Source: Trematomus loennbergii
Lineage: Eukaryota; Chordata; Actinopteri; Perciformes; Nototheniidae
NCBI GenBank assembly: GCA_012861695.1
Contig: JAAOOA010000524.1
Coordinates: 1,309,001 to 1,373,000, forward strand
Length of the DNA stretch: 64,000 nt
Reading direction: 5' to 3'
The notes under the pieces are model-generated. The model searched no databases. It saw only the letters and a program-made list of their open reading frames with translations, and was not told where the DNA came from. Within the stretch, counting starts at the first letter, position 1, and each line of letters opens with the position of its first letter. Positions 1 through 12,126 of this stretch are shown piece after piece. A program made the translations under genes and the position numbers.

Positions 1-171
1 AAACAGTAAAAAGGTATTAATACAAGAAAGCACTCACCACACTTATAAGGGTCGATCTGCCTTTCTTTGTTAATAGTACTTTTTTTAAATCCGTCCCTGC
101 TGTCCTGCTGCGTCTTTAGCTACAACCTCCCTCTGAGGCTTGGGATAAAGGGTATTAGGTGTGTGTATGTG

Positions 172-173
<2 letters not shown>

Positions 174-243
<70 letters not shown>
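174..243. repeat. (TG)n microsatellite
   Basis: An almost pure TG dinucleotide array of about 70 bp. Open frames across it are repeat artefacts. Confidence 0.98.
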
Positions 244-246
<3 letters not shown>

Positions 247-701
247 CCCTGCCGAGTACACTGGGTGCTAGGCAGCAAATGCTCACTGGAGAGTTGAATA
301 CACAAAAGTAAACAGGGGTTAACTTGGACTTGTTATGCGGTGGTGTCATGTTTTCTTATTGCTGGCTCAAAGAAACCCTGTTGTTACAGATATATCAAGT
401 GTCAATCATCACTATAATTAGGTGATTTATTAAATAATCAAGAATATTCCCCCCAGGATTGACGGGACTCCTTTCTCTGCAAGTGCACACGTTAGAGTAA
501 CTGCCAAAATATTCTTCATCACAGCATCACACTAATTTAAGATGCAAATTCACACCACACTGGTCCACATGCATTGATCCCTTCATTGTGAACGGAGACG
601 GAGCAGAGTGGGTGGCGAGGGCTGACTGGCAGTATTTTGAAGCTGTACACAGTCTGGACCAGTAGCCCTTCAGCAAAACTCTCAAGACCCATTATGGACA
701 T
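244..701. other. No feature recognised
   Basis: Unique-looking sequence. A 54-codon open stretch on the plus strand (501-665) has a plausible amino-acid mix but no start codon, no paired splice sites and no family I recognise. Confidence 0.4.
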
Positions 702-1185
702 TTAAAGTGGACCTATCATGCTATATTTGAATAATATAGTGTAGGACCATACCTACATAAGGCATATTTATACTTTTTTTTTTTCAAAATACCAAACAGA
801 TCATGCATTTTAGCCATGCCTCATTTTGCTCAATTTGACAATTTCTAGCTCTGGGCAGATTCAGTGAGAACAGCACCATCTACTGGCCTGGCATATGTAC
901 AAGCGTCTCCAGTGTTTCGAACGGCAATGTCCGTGGCTGTCTCCTCCTGATTGGTGGAGTTGGCCCAATAGCCGTAGCGCCACCGTCCTGACGTCAGGAC
1001 AGTGTTCAAATCTGGATCAGTTTTTATCAGATCCGTTGCAGCCCCTTTTTTAGAGATTTGGGTATGGAGGAAAATAGAGAGGGTTGTGTTTTCTGACACT
1101 TGGTGAGTTCCCTGGAACACCGGGGACACATATTCATGTATAAAAGACGTACAAAAGTGCATTTTGCATGATAGGTCCCCTTTAA
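702..1185. mobile_element. TTAA-flanked MITE, family A, copy 1
   Basis: TTAA stands at both ends (702-705 and 1182-1185), flanking near-perfect terminal inverted repeats of the form AAAGKGGACCTATCATGC. Other copies lie at 28665-29162, 45531-46217 and, more diverged, 18999-19494. The TTAA target suggests piggyBac-type mobilisation, which is inferred. The middle carries ATTGG and CCAAT boxes and a 16-bp perfect palindrome at 985-1000 containing TGACGTCA. There is no transposase, and the open frames across it are non-coding. Confidence 0.85.
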
Positions 1186-2282
1186 GTAAAAAAAATAGTT
1201 TTTGGTACAATTTTGGCCCGCTTTTTTTTTTTTTTTACAGCTGATGTGCTTGGATAGGTTCTGTTCACTACCCCCCTTTCTAGTTTCAGGACTCTAGGGC
1301 TGTGTTTGTACGATCGTTTTCGACTGATCAATTGGTTTAAATCAACAAATCTGAGTTTTTGTAAATAATGCATGATCATCAGATATGTACTCATACAGTA
1401 ACTGGTTTGGAAATAAGTCATTCAGCATCAAGAACTGATAAAAACGACTAATTGTCTTATCGATCAATTACATCAGAAGCTTTTCCTACCTATCTACTGA
1501 TCTGTAAAACAGGCAAACTTAACATGCAATAGAATCACTTTAAATATTGTGTTTACCAGATATTGATCATAACTTTCTTGGAAATAAGTCGTGTAAAAAG
1601 TATAAGAAATGATAAATGAATTAAAGAATTTAAAGGTAGTTTCATGTTCATCCGCTGTGTCTGCTATTAACTGAAAAGTATTGGGCTGCTAATGACTTGC
1701 AGTAGTTGGACATGGTGAGGTTCGGTATTCAAAAGACATCGCCACATTATTATTATCTTACTCCATACCCAAACCCTAACCCTTCATCATCTTACAAAGG
1801 TTATTGTAAAATGTCCAAAAAAAGCCACTGAAACAATATTACTACTTCTTCACTTTCCACCTGTAATCCATTTCGTTTTTCAAATAATACAGCAATGTTT
1901 TGTTAGTTTTAAGTGTTCACGTCATGGAATAACTAGAAAGCACATGGTGCCAACTGAATGGAGTTAATTGGATATATGTGTCTACTTTCTGGATGACGAC
2001 AGTCCAGCTTTAATCAGCCACTGAGTGGAAAAGGACATCAACATCCGGATGTAAATAATAGTTTAAATTACTCACGCACACACAAGTAGATTAGTGGACC
2101 ATATGATGAGCCTTTAACAAGACTAGTCCTTTACACAGAGGCCACCAAGGAAGGAAAGCAGCCAAACTCTGCTAATGCTTTCAGGAACGGTAAGAACACA
2201 CCTTCAATGTGTGTTTGAAGGAGGCATTTCACCTTCAACCACTACAGTGTAAGACTGATACAGATAGATAAGATTAGACATA
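1186..2282. other. No feature recognised
   Basis: AT-rich sequence without a recognisable exon or repeat family; CCCTAACCC near 1775 is too short to be a telomeric tract. Confidence 0.4.
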
Positions 2283-2657
2283 TAAGAAAAGATAGGGCCA
2301 CGTGTGAAACGTTTTTTGAGAACTATTGAAAAGTGTGGTTTTTTTTGGGAGAAATTCTGAGATTGCAGTCTTTAAAAGTCTGAATATTAAAAACAAATCT
2401 GGGAAAAAAAAGTCAAAATTCAGAGAAAATAAGAATTTAGAGATTCAGATTCTTTTCTCAGAATTCTAAACCTGGATTCACATTACAAGAGGTCAAACTG
2501 ATTTGTATTTATATTATTCTATGGAGAGCGGTGCCTCCAGATTAGGCGGGATGCTACCCTCAGCGTTCTGAGAAAAACTCAGATCCTCAAAAAAAAGAGA
2601 AATTCTCTTTTGGTCGGATCTCAAAGTTCAAATGTGGCCCTAATCCTCTTCCGTAGA
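2283..2657. repeat. Dispersed repeat rich in AATTCTGAGA-like motifs
   Basis: Many variants of TTCTGAGA and TCAGAATT occur, bracketed by GATAGGGCCACGTGTGAA on the left and AAATGTGGCCCTAATCCTCT on the right, which look like decayed inverted ends. The right end recurs at 30680-30712. Confidence 0.5.
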
Positions 2658-3714
2658 AACACTTTATGTATCCCAAATTGCGCTTGCTGTTGGAAAGATT
2701 TCCTGTAGCAGTCCTTATGACACTGCATCTTTTCAAAACTATTAAAAAACATCAATTATTTGTTTTCCTTAGCTTGAAGCATCCTATGATATTTGTTAGA
2801 TATCCCAAAACAGAGAAGCCAGGAACTAACGTAACGTAATCAGCCTGGTTTGTTATAACATCAGACTCTATATGAGCATTTGTAGTGTTGTCGGGTTAAA
2901 CACACACACAAATACCCGGGGTTACCCACCACGGTCACATTTGGCTTGTGAGCGGCTGGGTTTTCTGGGCATCAGCAAACTTCAGCTGCCTTAAAAAGCT
3001 GCTTGATTTACACTATTCTGGAAAGCAATCAAATACCAAAAGCTTCTTGTTCAGTTTCCTCTGAATAGTTTCATTCTAGGAGGTGCAAAAAAGAAATGAT
3101 TGCACCAGAAGGAGTCTTCAATGGCTCAGTACAAATGTTAAATTCACATGTGTTTCGGAAACTCACACACAGAGAGATGGAGAGATTAATTGGGCGTAAG
3201 AGCAGCTTGCTCACCCATGATGTACTTATGCCCTTTGGACCAAAGGAAAAGCTCCCTACACCAATTCACCGACAATTAAACCATTACTCGGACTCGTGGC
3301 TGGCTTCAGTTACCAACAGAAACCCCTTTAGACTGAATCGTTTTCAATAATTAATAAAAATAAATGCTTGTTTGGTTCTGTTCTCATTTTGGACACAGAT
3401 TATCCGTACAGATGGGAGCAGTAACGGCACAATAACTTCTTAAAGCACTCTACTCACTGTGAGGGTGTCAGTGTTAAGTCCAAACAAAACCCGGTCGTCT
3501 TGGGATGGATCAGCTTTCCAAAATCTGGCCTAATCTAAGAAAGGGTGTAACAGTTCAGTCAGAAAAGCCATGTTTCTCCAATAGAGTATGCTAAAGGCGC
3601 TCTTATCTGATAAGAGTATGCTTCAAACACAAAGGACGAGGCATTCTGTTATTTCCATTTCATTCAGCTTTTATCTAACCAGACAGGTCCATTAAGATTT
3701 TTTGATATGCGGGT
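2658..3714. other. No feature recognised
   Basis: Includes an 84-codon open frame (3096-3350, plus) with no recognisable domain and no supporting splice or promoter signals; I do not call it a gene. Confidence 0.4.
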
Positions 3715-4795
3715 GATACGTTCTCACCAGAGATATTCATCCTGGAAGGTGGCCACGGTGACACTGATCTTTAAATCTGGGGATAAGGCAATAATGTCCA
3801 ACTACAAACCAATCAGCATCCTCCCCTGTGTCTCTAAGATAGCTGAGAAATGGGTGTCAAAACTAATCACCAAACATTTAGATAAAGGTTTCGCTCCACT
3901 CCACCCTATGCAGTTTGGTTTTCGTGCTCACCACTCCACTGAGACAGCTTGTGGAAAAGGTTAAATGTATGTTGGACACGAGCCCATATGTAGGTGCTGT
4001 CTTCCTTGATCTCAGGAAGGCTTTTGACACTGTTGACCACCAAGTGCTCCTTACAAAGCTGACGTATTTCAATTTTTCGGCAGATTCAATACAGTGGGTT
4101 AAATCTTACTTATCAAACAGAAAACAGTGTGTTTTGCTCAACGGTACCAAATCCCCCTACCTTGTGAACCCTGTTGGGGTTCCACAAGGTTCCATTCTTG
4201 GACCATTACTGTTTTCTCTGTACATTAATGACTTGCCTAATGTATGTCCTGATTTGAATGTACAAATGTATGCCGATGATGCGGTTATCTTTGTACACGG
4301 GAAAAATACTGACATAATCACATCCTGTCTCTCAAATGATTTGGACAAGGTTCAACACTGGCTGAACAACATTTGCTTACAGTTAAATGCACATTCACAC
4401 CACCACTGTACCATCCTTGATTAACACAATTTCTTGAGTTTTGACAATTTTAAGTCTTTTAAAAGTATGTGTTTTATTTATAAATGTTTACATGGACTGG
4501 CCCCCCTCCCTTAGGGGAATTCATCCACAAAAAACACACTGGACTCTGCACTAGGTCAGAAACCAGAGGAGACTGTGAAGTCCACCGCAGACGGACCACT
4601 TTTGGACAAAATGTTCTATCAATTAAGGGCAGCTCATTGTGGAATAGCCTCCCATGAGATACGGGATTGTCCCACTCTCAATAGCTTTAAAGGTCAACTC
4701 AAAGAATGGTTGAGAAACAACAAAGATGGGCTCTTAATCTACTTTCTATTCTTTGAAATAAATATTACTTTTGTCAATCCAGAGGGAGGAAAGTG
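3715..4795 (+). pseudogene. Decayed non-LTR retrotransposon (LINE) reverse transcriptase
   Basis: Reverse-transcriptase blocks appear in order: SSWKVATVTLIFKSGD and NYKPISILP near 3740-3830, DLRKAFDTVDH near 4010-4040, GVPQGSILGPLLFSLYIND near 4175-4230, and the catalytic YADDA near 4270. A frameshift near 3955 separates the first blocks from the rest. After the YADD block the frame stops at 4424, and the next homologous sequence is the C-terminal tail (FKSMCFIYKCLHGLAPP, then WNSL and FKGQLKEWLRNN, about 4450-4725), so most of the region between is deleted. This order and tail fit L2/CR1/Rex1-like LINEs; the exact clade is not resolved. It cannot encode a working protein. Confidence 0.9.
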
Positions 4796-5748
4796 TTGAA
4801 AACAGACACATCAGACACTCCTCGACCTCCATCATCCAAGTCATCTGCTGCTGCCCTTGCCCGCAGTCTTTTTCTGTTAAGAAAAACCCATCAGACATCT
4901 GTCCTCTCCTGCCCGAGGAATCACACAGGAAGAGAAGTTAGGGAGACGAGGTGAGAGGGAGAGACCGCTGAAGTCCAAGAGCAGATTCAGAGTCAGAAGT
5001 GATGATGTTGATCTGAAGTCTGTATTGGATAACTGAGGTCTTTCTTGCAAGTAAACACCCAAAATCATAAGCTCCTGTCTCCAGTTTCTTTCTTGAAATC
5101 TCCAGAAATTATATCATTATACTCCGCATAAATGTCTCTGGTTGTATACATTTGACAGTTAATAAGCAAACGTGAAAATAAAGATATTTCATTCAACAGA
5201 CTGTTTCTTTCCCCTGGTTTCTGTCGTGAAACAAATAGCTGCTAGTTCAGCAAGTAGCTAAAGCATTTTGATATAGAAGTGTTTCTTTCTGGTCAATTTG
5301 CATTTTTCCGATTAACTATTAGTGTTGATGCATAACACATTTAGCACGACTTCTATTGTATAAAAGGACTTGTAAAGAAAATACCTGGTAATGCCAAAGT
5401 AGTTATTCTCACACAGTAACTAATGATGTGTACGTTTAGTTATAAGGTAACACATGGATTCATCAAACAGCAGCTTTTTTTATTGTTCAGCCTCAGTGGT
5501 CTTATTAATTGCCTTGTCTGTGTCATCTCCCCTCCACAGTAAACTAAAAAGGAATCAGAACGACCACAGGGGACTGAGCTCTGATGACCTGATCCCATTG
5601 GTCAGCAATACGTGTCCCTTCATTTGCTCAATATACCACCAACTGTCCTAATTAACAACATGTCCCAGCACTACCAGCACTTACTGCTGTGATAGGCCGC
5701 CACTTTAAAAAATGTTTTATTGGCCGAGGCAGAACTATGAATTTGCAA
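4796..5748. other. No feature recognised
   Basis: No exon, inverted repeat or family shared with the rest of the window was seen. Confidence 0.4.
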
Positions 5749-5749
<1 letters not shown>

Positions 5750-5794
<45 letters not shown>

Positions 5795-5796
5795 AT
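5750..5796. repeat. (TA)n microsatellite
   Basis: About 47 bp of alternating TA with one phase slip. It is followed at about 5835-5870 by a short LINE-tail-like sequence (ACAATAAAAGCCTTGAATTG). Confidence 0.95.
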
Positions 5797-5892
5797 CAAT
5801 ATTCCAATTACTTGTATATAGACTATAAAAGCCTATACAATGACAATAAAAGCCTTGAATTGAATCTTGAGACTTGTGGCCCATGATTCTAA

Positions 5893-6676
5893 AAGGTCCT
5901 TACACACCAAGCCGATTTTCGGGGTCGATAGATGTCGGGCCGTCGATGAGCGTTGTGTCGCCCTACTCAGATTGGTGTGTCTTGGTGTGTACTGCACCGT
6001 CGTGTCTTTTCGGGCCGTGCTGACATGTTGAATCGGGAGGCTGTCGGCCAAAGGCCGTTGGCCAAAGAAATCACTCTGATTGGCTGTTCAGCTTAGCGAA
6101 TCAGTGCATGAGAAGCGAAACGGAAGTGAGGGACCCAAACAAACGATTAAGAAGGCAAATCTGAGATTTCATTTAACTCCAGCTCTCGACACAGGTTGGG
6201 GAAAGCCCCATGAGCTTCTCGCTGTAGAGTGAAAATGGAACGCACACGCTATCTGTTGTTTGTTTATATCACGCAGTCTGTTCTTCTTCTCTCGGTGTAT
6301 CACGCAGTCTGTCTTCCGGTTGTTGCCTCTTTTGAATGACGAATACACACTACCGCCGCCTGCTGGTAAGGAGAGTTATTGCCACTCACGCATGCGCAGT
6401 TCGTACGTGCAACTTGGCCGTCGGCTGAAGTCTTTGCGGTGTGTTCCAGTGCGACTGTTGGCCAAGACGCAGGAGACGTGAGGTGACGTGAGGCGACGTG
6501 AGGCGACGTGAGGCGACGTGAGGCGACCTGAGGCGACGTGAGGCGACGTGAGGCGACGTGAGGCGACGTGAGGCGACGTGAGGCGACGTGAGGCGACGTG
6601 AGGCGACGTGAGGCGACGTTCCGTCGGGACGCGTTCTTTGGTATTCTTTGGTGTCAGTTTGGTGTGTAAGGACCTT
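5893..6676. mobile_element. TIR element, family D, copy 1 (MITE with internal tandem array)
   Basis: The left end reads AAGGTCCTTACACACCAA and the right end is its exact reverse complement. A 3-bp target of TWA type (TAA/TTA), as used by PIF/Harbinger elements, is possible, but the boundary is ambiguous by a base or two. A second copy at 55078-55535 shares most of the interior. There is no transposase. The right third consists of the 10-bp tandem array annotated separately. Confidence 0.8.
6481..6620. repeat. 10-bp tandem array, 14 units of AGGCGACGTG
   Basis: Fourteen consecutive 10-bp units; 12 keep GACGTG, one reads GACCTG and the last GACGTT. The homologous place in the other copy of this transposon (near 55507-55517) has about one unit, so the array grew inside this copy. 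Each unit has two CpGs and an ACGTG core. Confidence 0.97.
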
Positions 6677-6759
6677 AACATGAAAAACAGCTTTCTCTAA
6701 CTTACCAATTAGCATTAGCCTTGAAGTGAAAGCAGATCCCTACAGTTGAAGCAAAAGAT

Positions 6760-6805
6760 ACATTATATTACATTTAGCTGACATTTTTGTCCAAAGTGAC
6801 TTCCA
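6760..6805 (-). mobile_element. SINE tail fragment
   Basis: The stretch TTACATTTAGCTGACATTTT and the following TCCAAAGTGACTTCC match the 3' tail of the tRNA-type SINE at 57782-57962, in the same orientation. The head is missing. Confidence 0.6.
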
Positions 6806-6832
6806 ATATGCAAAAACCATAAAGATACAACT

Positions 6833-7116
6833 AGGGCTGCTCGATTATGGCAAAATCATAATCTTGATTATTTGGGTCAATAATTGATATCACGATTTTT
6901 AAAAACGATTATCCATTTACTTTGAAAACATCCATTTATTGAAAAAAATGTGAACAGTATGTTTTTAACAGTTGATTGCCCTGAACTTTAAGTATAATTC
7001 AACTAAAAAACCAATAAAACAATTATTTTAATCGTTTTATTTCGATTATGTTGTTTTCATAATCGTTGCAAGCCAAAATCGTAATTGCGATTAAATACGA
7101 TTAATTGAGCAGCCCC
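6833..7116. mobile_element. Short hAT-like MITE, family C, copy 1
   Basis: The ends are AGGGCTGCTCGATTA and its inverted partner (TTAATTGAGCAGCCC). The interior is very AT-rich with many ATAATCG/CGATTAT motifs and is largely self-complementary at the ends. The flanks ATACAACT and ATACAAACT look like a decayed 8-bp duplication. The second copy, at 40654-40926, is inverted relative to this one. Confidence 0.8.
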
Positions 7117-8781
7117 AATACAAACTCAGAACAACAAGAAATAAGCAGGAATATTCGCTTCAAATAGGACAAACTATTAAGTGCTGGTAAAAAATGTTAG
7201 CAGATAAATAAATGGGATGGGGACTTGGGTTTTGAAAAGCGGTAACAATATTAGAAACAGTTCCAAAATTCAAATTCTGCTTATCGGTTCCATAAACATA
7301 GAAGTCTATAATATATTAACTCACAGCTAACGTTAGCGGTTAGCAGTCGTTGGTTACATTGAAATACATTATAATAATTCCTGCTCTACTCAGCAATATC
7401 AGAATTTGGCATTAGCATCTTAATCGAGAAACTTAAATACAAACAGCGGAGCGAGGAAGATCAAATGTATGAAGTGAAGCTTGAATATGAAATTGTGAAG
7501 CAAAAACGTTTTATAAAATAAGCATGTGACCTGTTCTGACCCCTTCAAAGAGTCAGAGTCAAACACTAGTTATATTATTCATTGTATTTTGCTTTTGTCA
7601 CTCATCAGAACAGCCAGCAGGAGTCAAAGAGGGCAAAAGCCCACATCAACTTGCTATAGCTGCCAATTCTCTTTTTGGGCATCCAGCTCTGAGCGTCGAA
7701 TGGAAAGAGGGGACAGTCCTTTTTATCTTTCACCACCTGAGCACTCCTGGTTTTATTTATTTTCTGTGCTTCGACACTCTCATGCACACTGAATTTCATA
7801 AGGACCAAGGCAGGGGGTATGCTACATTTTCAAATGTAGGCAAAGCAAAGTCCACAGGAAGATAAAGGTAAGAAAGGACATCCCAACAAAGACAAAAGGA
7901 CGAAGGATCTCTGAGAGTAGGAAAGGTAAACAGACCAACGAAGCGTAGGAAAGGGATTGAGGAGAAAGCATGAGCAACAAAGAGAAAGGTCATGGTCATA
8001 ATTGGGGCCATTCATCATAGGACAGTTTTAGGAGTAGGTGTTAGTGCCATCCATTGAACCACCGGCTCTCTGAGTGGCTGATGATAAGACATTTCAGAGC
8101 CATGCAGCCAGCAAACAGCTTCTAACCATTTACTGCTGCATAATGCTTCAGAAGCTGCCCATACTTACTCACAGTATGCAAGGTTATTGTGGACAGTTGG
8201 TAACTCTCAATACAGGTTATATGAAAGCTTGTGGTATGCAACATCAGTATGTGAATACAGCAGTCCAACATTGAAAGTGAAAAAAAAAAAAGGTGCCAAA
8301 TAGGAAATGTATTAGTCCACTCAAATTTCTACATTCTTGATACCCAACACGATACCATGGTAAAAAACTAAAAGTAATTCAACATATGCTTGTTTTTTTA
8401 AATGGTTACCTACTGGTTTTTGATTGAATTTTAAAAAAGGTCATAATTCCCAGAACAATTTCTTCAAAGCAACCGTAGGTTATTTATGCATTTTTACAAG
8501 ATTTAATTTGATAATCATGATGACGTTATGATTGACTTTTGCTTCATACACATTTTTACTAGAAAAAAACATAATGCAACTCAATGGAAAATCACTCTGG
8601 TTATGTTAGCTCGCTTAATTAGCACAGCTAACGTAAACTAGGTCTCCTTTTGCCAACTTTGACACAGATTTGGTCACAGTGTAGCATTATATAGGGATGA
8701 ACTCCAAACGAATTCTCATCGTCCTTGGGACACCGTTATTAGGAGCCCTGCGGTACCACCCAGTATTTCATTACCTGCCCT
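7117..8781. other. No feature recognised
   Basis: No convincing exon or repeat. Open frames at 7526-7792 and 7796-8018 show no known domain. Confidence 0.4.
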
Positions 8782-9081
8782 CAGGGTTGGGTATCGAGAA
8801 CATGTACTGAATGAGTAGCAATGCCTGATTGGTCATTACCGAAATACAGTAAACTGCTGGACAAACAACACCAATATCGGTATTTGTGTTACGCTACGGT
8901 TGGTGAGGAGCGTGGTGATAATAAAAGGAACTGTTATTGAATCTTTTCACACCTTTTCATTCAATGTTTTTAGTTTTTGCACCAAATGATGGAGGGTAGT
9001 GTCAATAAGAGTATCACTAAATGCTGGTATGGATTAGCAGAATCCGTATCAATAAAATCAAACGATACCCATACCCTCCAG
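8782..9081. mobile_element. hAT-like MITE with CAGGGTTGGGTATCG ends
   Basis: The left end CAGGGTTGGGTATCGAGAAC pairs with the right end AACGATACCCATACCCTCCAG. The CAG...CTG termini are typical of hAT elements and this terminal sequence is familiar from fish genomes. No clear target duplication survives. Confidence 0.7.
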
Positions 9082-10075
9082 CAGTACTGTACTGTAGGAA
9101 GTAAGGATTTAGCATATTTTATACCAAAGTCTTGTATATTGTGACGTCCCTAGTGCCAACACAATCAAAACATTTTGGGATAATGAGATTTAACAAAGCA
9201 TATTCCCTTAAAGCCTTTAAGAAACCATGTTTTCAATGAAAATGAGTGATCCCTCTTCCCATTGCTCATGAAAGCAAGGACACAGCAACAATGATGAGAA
9301 CAGAGGAAGGAGAAGTCACTGGAGGTGGAAAAAGTTAATGGATGAAGTTCTTAAATCTTAACGTCACATCAATCATCCATCCTTATTCAACTCAGCTAAG
9401 GACACGGCAGTTAATTCTCCTCAAATGCAGTCTCTTACAGTACAATAGGAGCCTCTTTCTTGGCACAAGCCAAAAGACAAAATGAGTGTGGAGACAGCTA
9501 AAGTGGAAGAGAGCTGGAAAGAGATAAAGGAGAAGAGCAGAATATATTATGCAGAGAAGATAAACCGGGGAAGGATTTAAAAACGACTCGAGCACAAAGA
9601 GAGAGCAACTATAGAGGACAGACTTGACAGATGTTGTTGTGTTTTAAAAACAAAAATACGTTGCATTTGCAGTCACATTATTTACAATATTTTCTTACAT
9701 AGTATAACCATAAGCCTCCTTGCGTCTTGTCTTACAGTAATGTTCACAAAATGCACACACTGTGCCCGGAGAATGATAGGGTTATTAGCAGGCTGAAATA
9801 AATTAGCTTAATAATTTACCTCAGTCTGCGAGAGGAGTCTCCTGAGAGGTGATCTTATGCAAGCTGCTTTGTTCAGTATTAAAAAAGGTCATGTGAAAGT
9901 CTGCCAGGAAGGACTGGGAAATATATCCATAGAGACATCTTATATTGTAATGATATCTTAATACCATATACATAATGTTTTTCCTGTTTTTGAAGGCTGC
10001 ATTGCAGTAAAGTGATTTAATTTTCTAAATGTACCCGACTGTTCTATCCGTTTTATAATTGGCCATTACATCCAC
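9082..10075. other. No feature recognised
   Basis: No gene or repeat family recognised. Confidence 0.4.
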
Positions 10076-10332
10076 TAGACCCTCCAGAAAAACGCGGGCT
10101 AAAATCCTTGATTATGCGATTAAACATGCGGGGTTTTTATGTGATTTTATGCGGTGAAGTTGCGAAATATGCGGAAATATGCGGGAAGCGGAAAAAAGGT
10201 GATTCTTCTCCCACACCCTGTTACTAGGCTACTACTGAATGAAAGTGAGCCCTTTTAAAGAGTTCCTATGATAACAGCATACTAGAAGCAAGCTACATCA
10301 CAAAGTGTTATTTATGTATTTATTATGGGCTA

Positions 10333-10687
<355 letters not shown>

Positions 10688-10743
10688 ACCTCATTCTGTT
10701 TTCATTTACTCGTTCGTTATCTGACCAGCTTCAATCTTGTAGG

Positions 10744-10932
10744 CTACTCACCTCGTTTCTTGTGCCTCGAAAGGGTTTTGGAGGTTGATGCCTCGGTGAA
10801 CGCGAGTTGTTTGGCTTTCTTGTCCGCAGCAGCAGAAAGCATTTTCGAATGTTTGACTGAATCAAAGTTTGCTCTTATGCTCCAACACACAGTTGCACGG
10901 GGTGCAGAATAGTTTCTCCCCACTTTTGTTTT
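10744..10932 (-). pseudogene. Remnant of a zinc-finger transposase exon
   Basis: On the minus strand one frame reads KSGEKLFCTPCNCVLEHKSKL and then stops; a one-base shift continues DSVKHSKMLSAAADKKAKQL. Together these give a C-x2-C ... K-H arrangement like the BED/CGGBP1-type fingers at the N-terminus of hAT-related transposases. The reading ends at GAG followed by GTGAGT, a perfect splice donor (about 10748-10753), so the parent element probably had an intron. No catalytic domain is present. Confidence 0.6.
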
Positions 10933-11265
10933 CTCTCTCGTGTGAGTTCCACACATTCACTCTACGGTGTTGTTTACCTGCGCGAGCTGATGACATCACT
11001 ACTTCACGTTAACTTTTTTTCCCTCAACTTTGTGTGGAAAATGCGGGATTATGCGACCTTTTACTAAATATGCGCCCTTTTAAAGATCTGCGGCATTTTG
11101 CTGATTATGCGGTCAATTATGCGATCGCATAATCGCGTTTTTCTGGAGGGTCTAATCCACGTAACTTTTATTGATCAGAAATGTAATGGTGTAAATATTT
11201 GTGTGAAAGCTCCAACTGTCAACTCTACAATATCATCCCGATATTGACAGAGGTATTTGATCATA

Positions 11266-11568
11266 TGTGACCTGCTCCATCGAAATCAGTCGCATTGACC
11301 CGAAGACACATTTTGAGTTGTATACACTGTTGGAAAGAGGAGATTCCTAGCTTTCTAATGATATCAGGATTGTTTTTGTACTCCAAATATTAAGCAAAAT
11401 ATGTCACATTATATAATGACTATCACCGAGTCATCATTTTGAGAAAAAGGCCTTCAAAGTTTCCTCTTCTCTGGAGACCATCGATCTGATTGATTATTAG
11501 CAAATGATCAAAATACTACGGAGGGAATATATTTTCGTTTGGATTACTGGTCTGGGGGAAGCTTGCGA

Positions 11569-11606
<38 letters not shown>

Positions 11607-12126
11607 TTGTGTATTTTTGCGTTTCTGTGTATTGTGTTTGTTTCCCGGGAAAACCCTCACGAGAAACACCGGCTGTTGTTATGCCTGCTGTGACGTCAAG
11701 TTGCTCCGTTCTCCGCTTGTAATTATGCCGTCACAAACTTCAAAGTTGTATTTATCATCTGAATTTGCCGAAACAAGTTTAATATTCTGAAAGCCAAGAC
11801 TTTGTTTAATTGAAATCAGATGAAAACAAACTGGAACGAATCCTGCCGTGTTATCTATGATTACTATACGCCTTACATTCATAATGTCAGCCGGAGGGAG
11901 GGGAAGCGGCGCTGCGGAACAGCAGAGTGGCGAGTGAGAGCTGTCATCTTCCCTTTACAAGCTTCAAACATGTATTTATTGTGTCATATTCGGAAAGCCA
12001 AGACTTTGTTTGTTTAAAATCAAACAAAACACCTGAACCCCGAAAAACTATTTTTTTACACAAATCCACGTTTATTTTGAAATGAGCCGTTGCCACTTCC
12101 GACTGATTTCGATAGAGCGGGTCACA
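11266..12126. mobile_element. Tc1/mariner-like MITE with TA target site
   Basis: Inverted ends of about 27 bp start TGTGACC and include ATCGAAATCAGTCG; the right end is the complement with two or three mismatches. TA flanks both ends, as for Tc1/mariner insertions. A short TG array lies at about 11569-11608. The motif GAAAGCCAAGACTTTGTTT occurs twice inside (near 11789 and 11993), suggesting an internal duplication. No transposase is visible. Confidence 0.8.

Noticed and set aside
501..665. Open stretch reading DGAEWVARADWQYFEAVHSL
   Set aside because: Protein-like but short, with no start, no donor at its end and no family recognised; not enough to call an exon.
1765..1790. Telomeric repeat (CCCTAA)
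   Set aside because: Only about two imperfect units; no array.
3096..3350. 84-codon open frame as a gene
   Set aside because: No known domain, no splice or promoter support, and surroundings are plain intergenic sequence.
6376..6715. Minus-strand frames with a repeated RRLTSPHVAS peptide
   Set aside because: They arise from the 10-bp tandem array, whose 30-bp superperiod stays open by chance; the sister element lacks the array.
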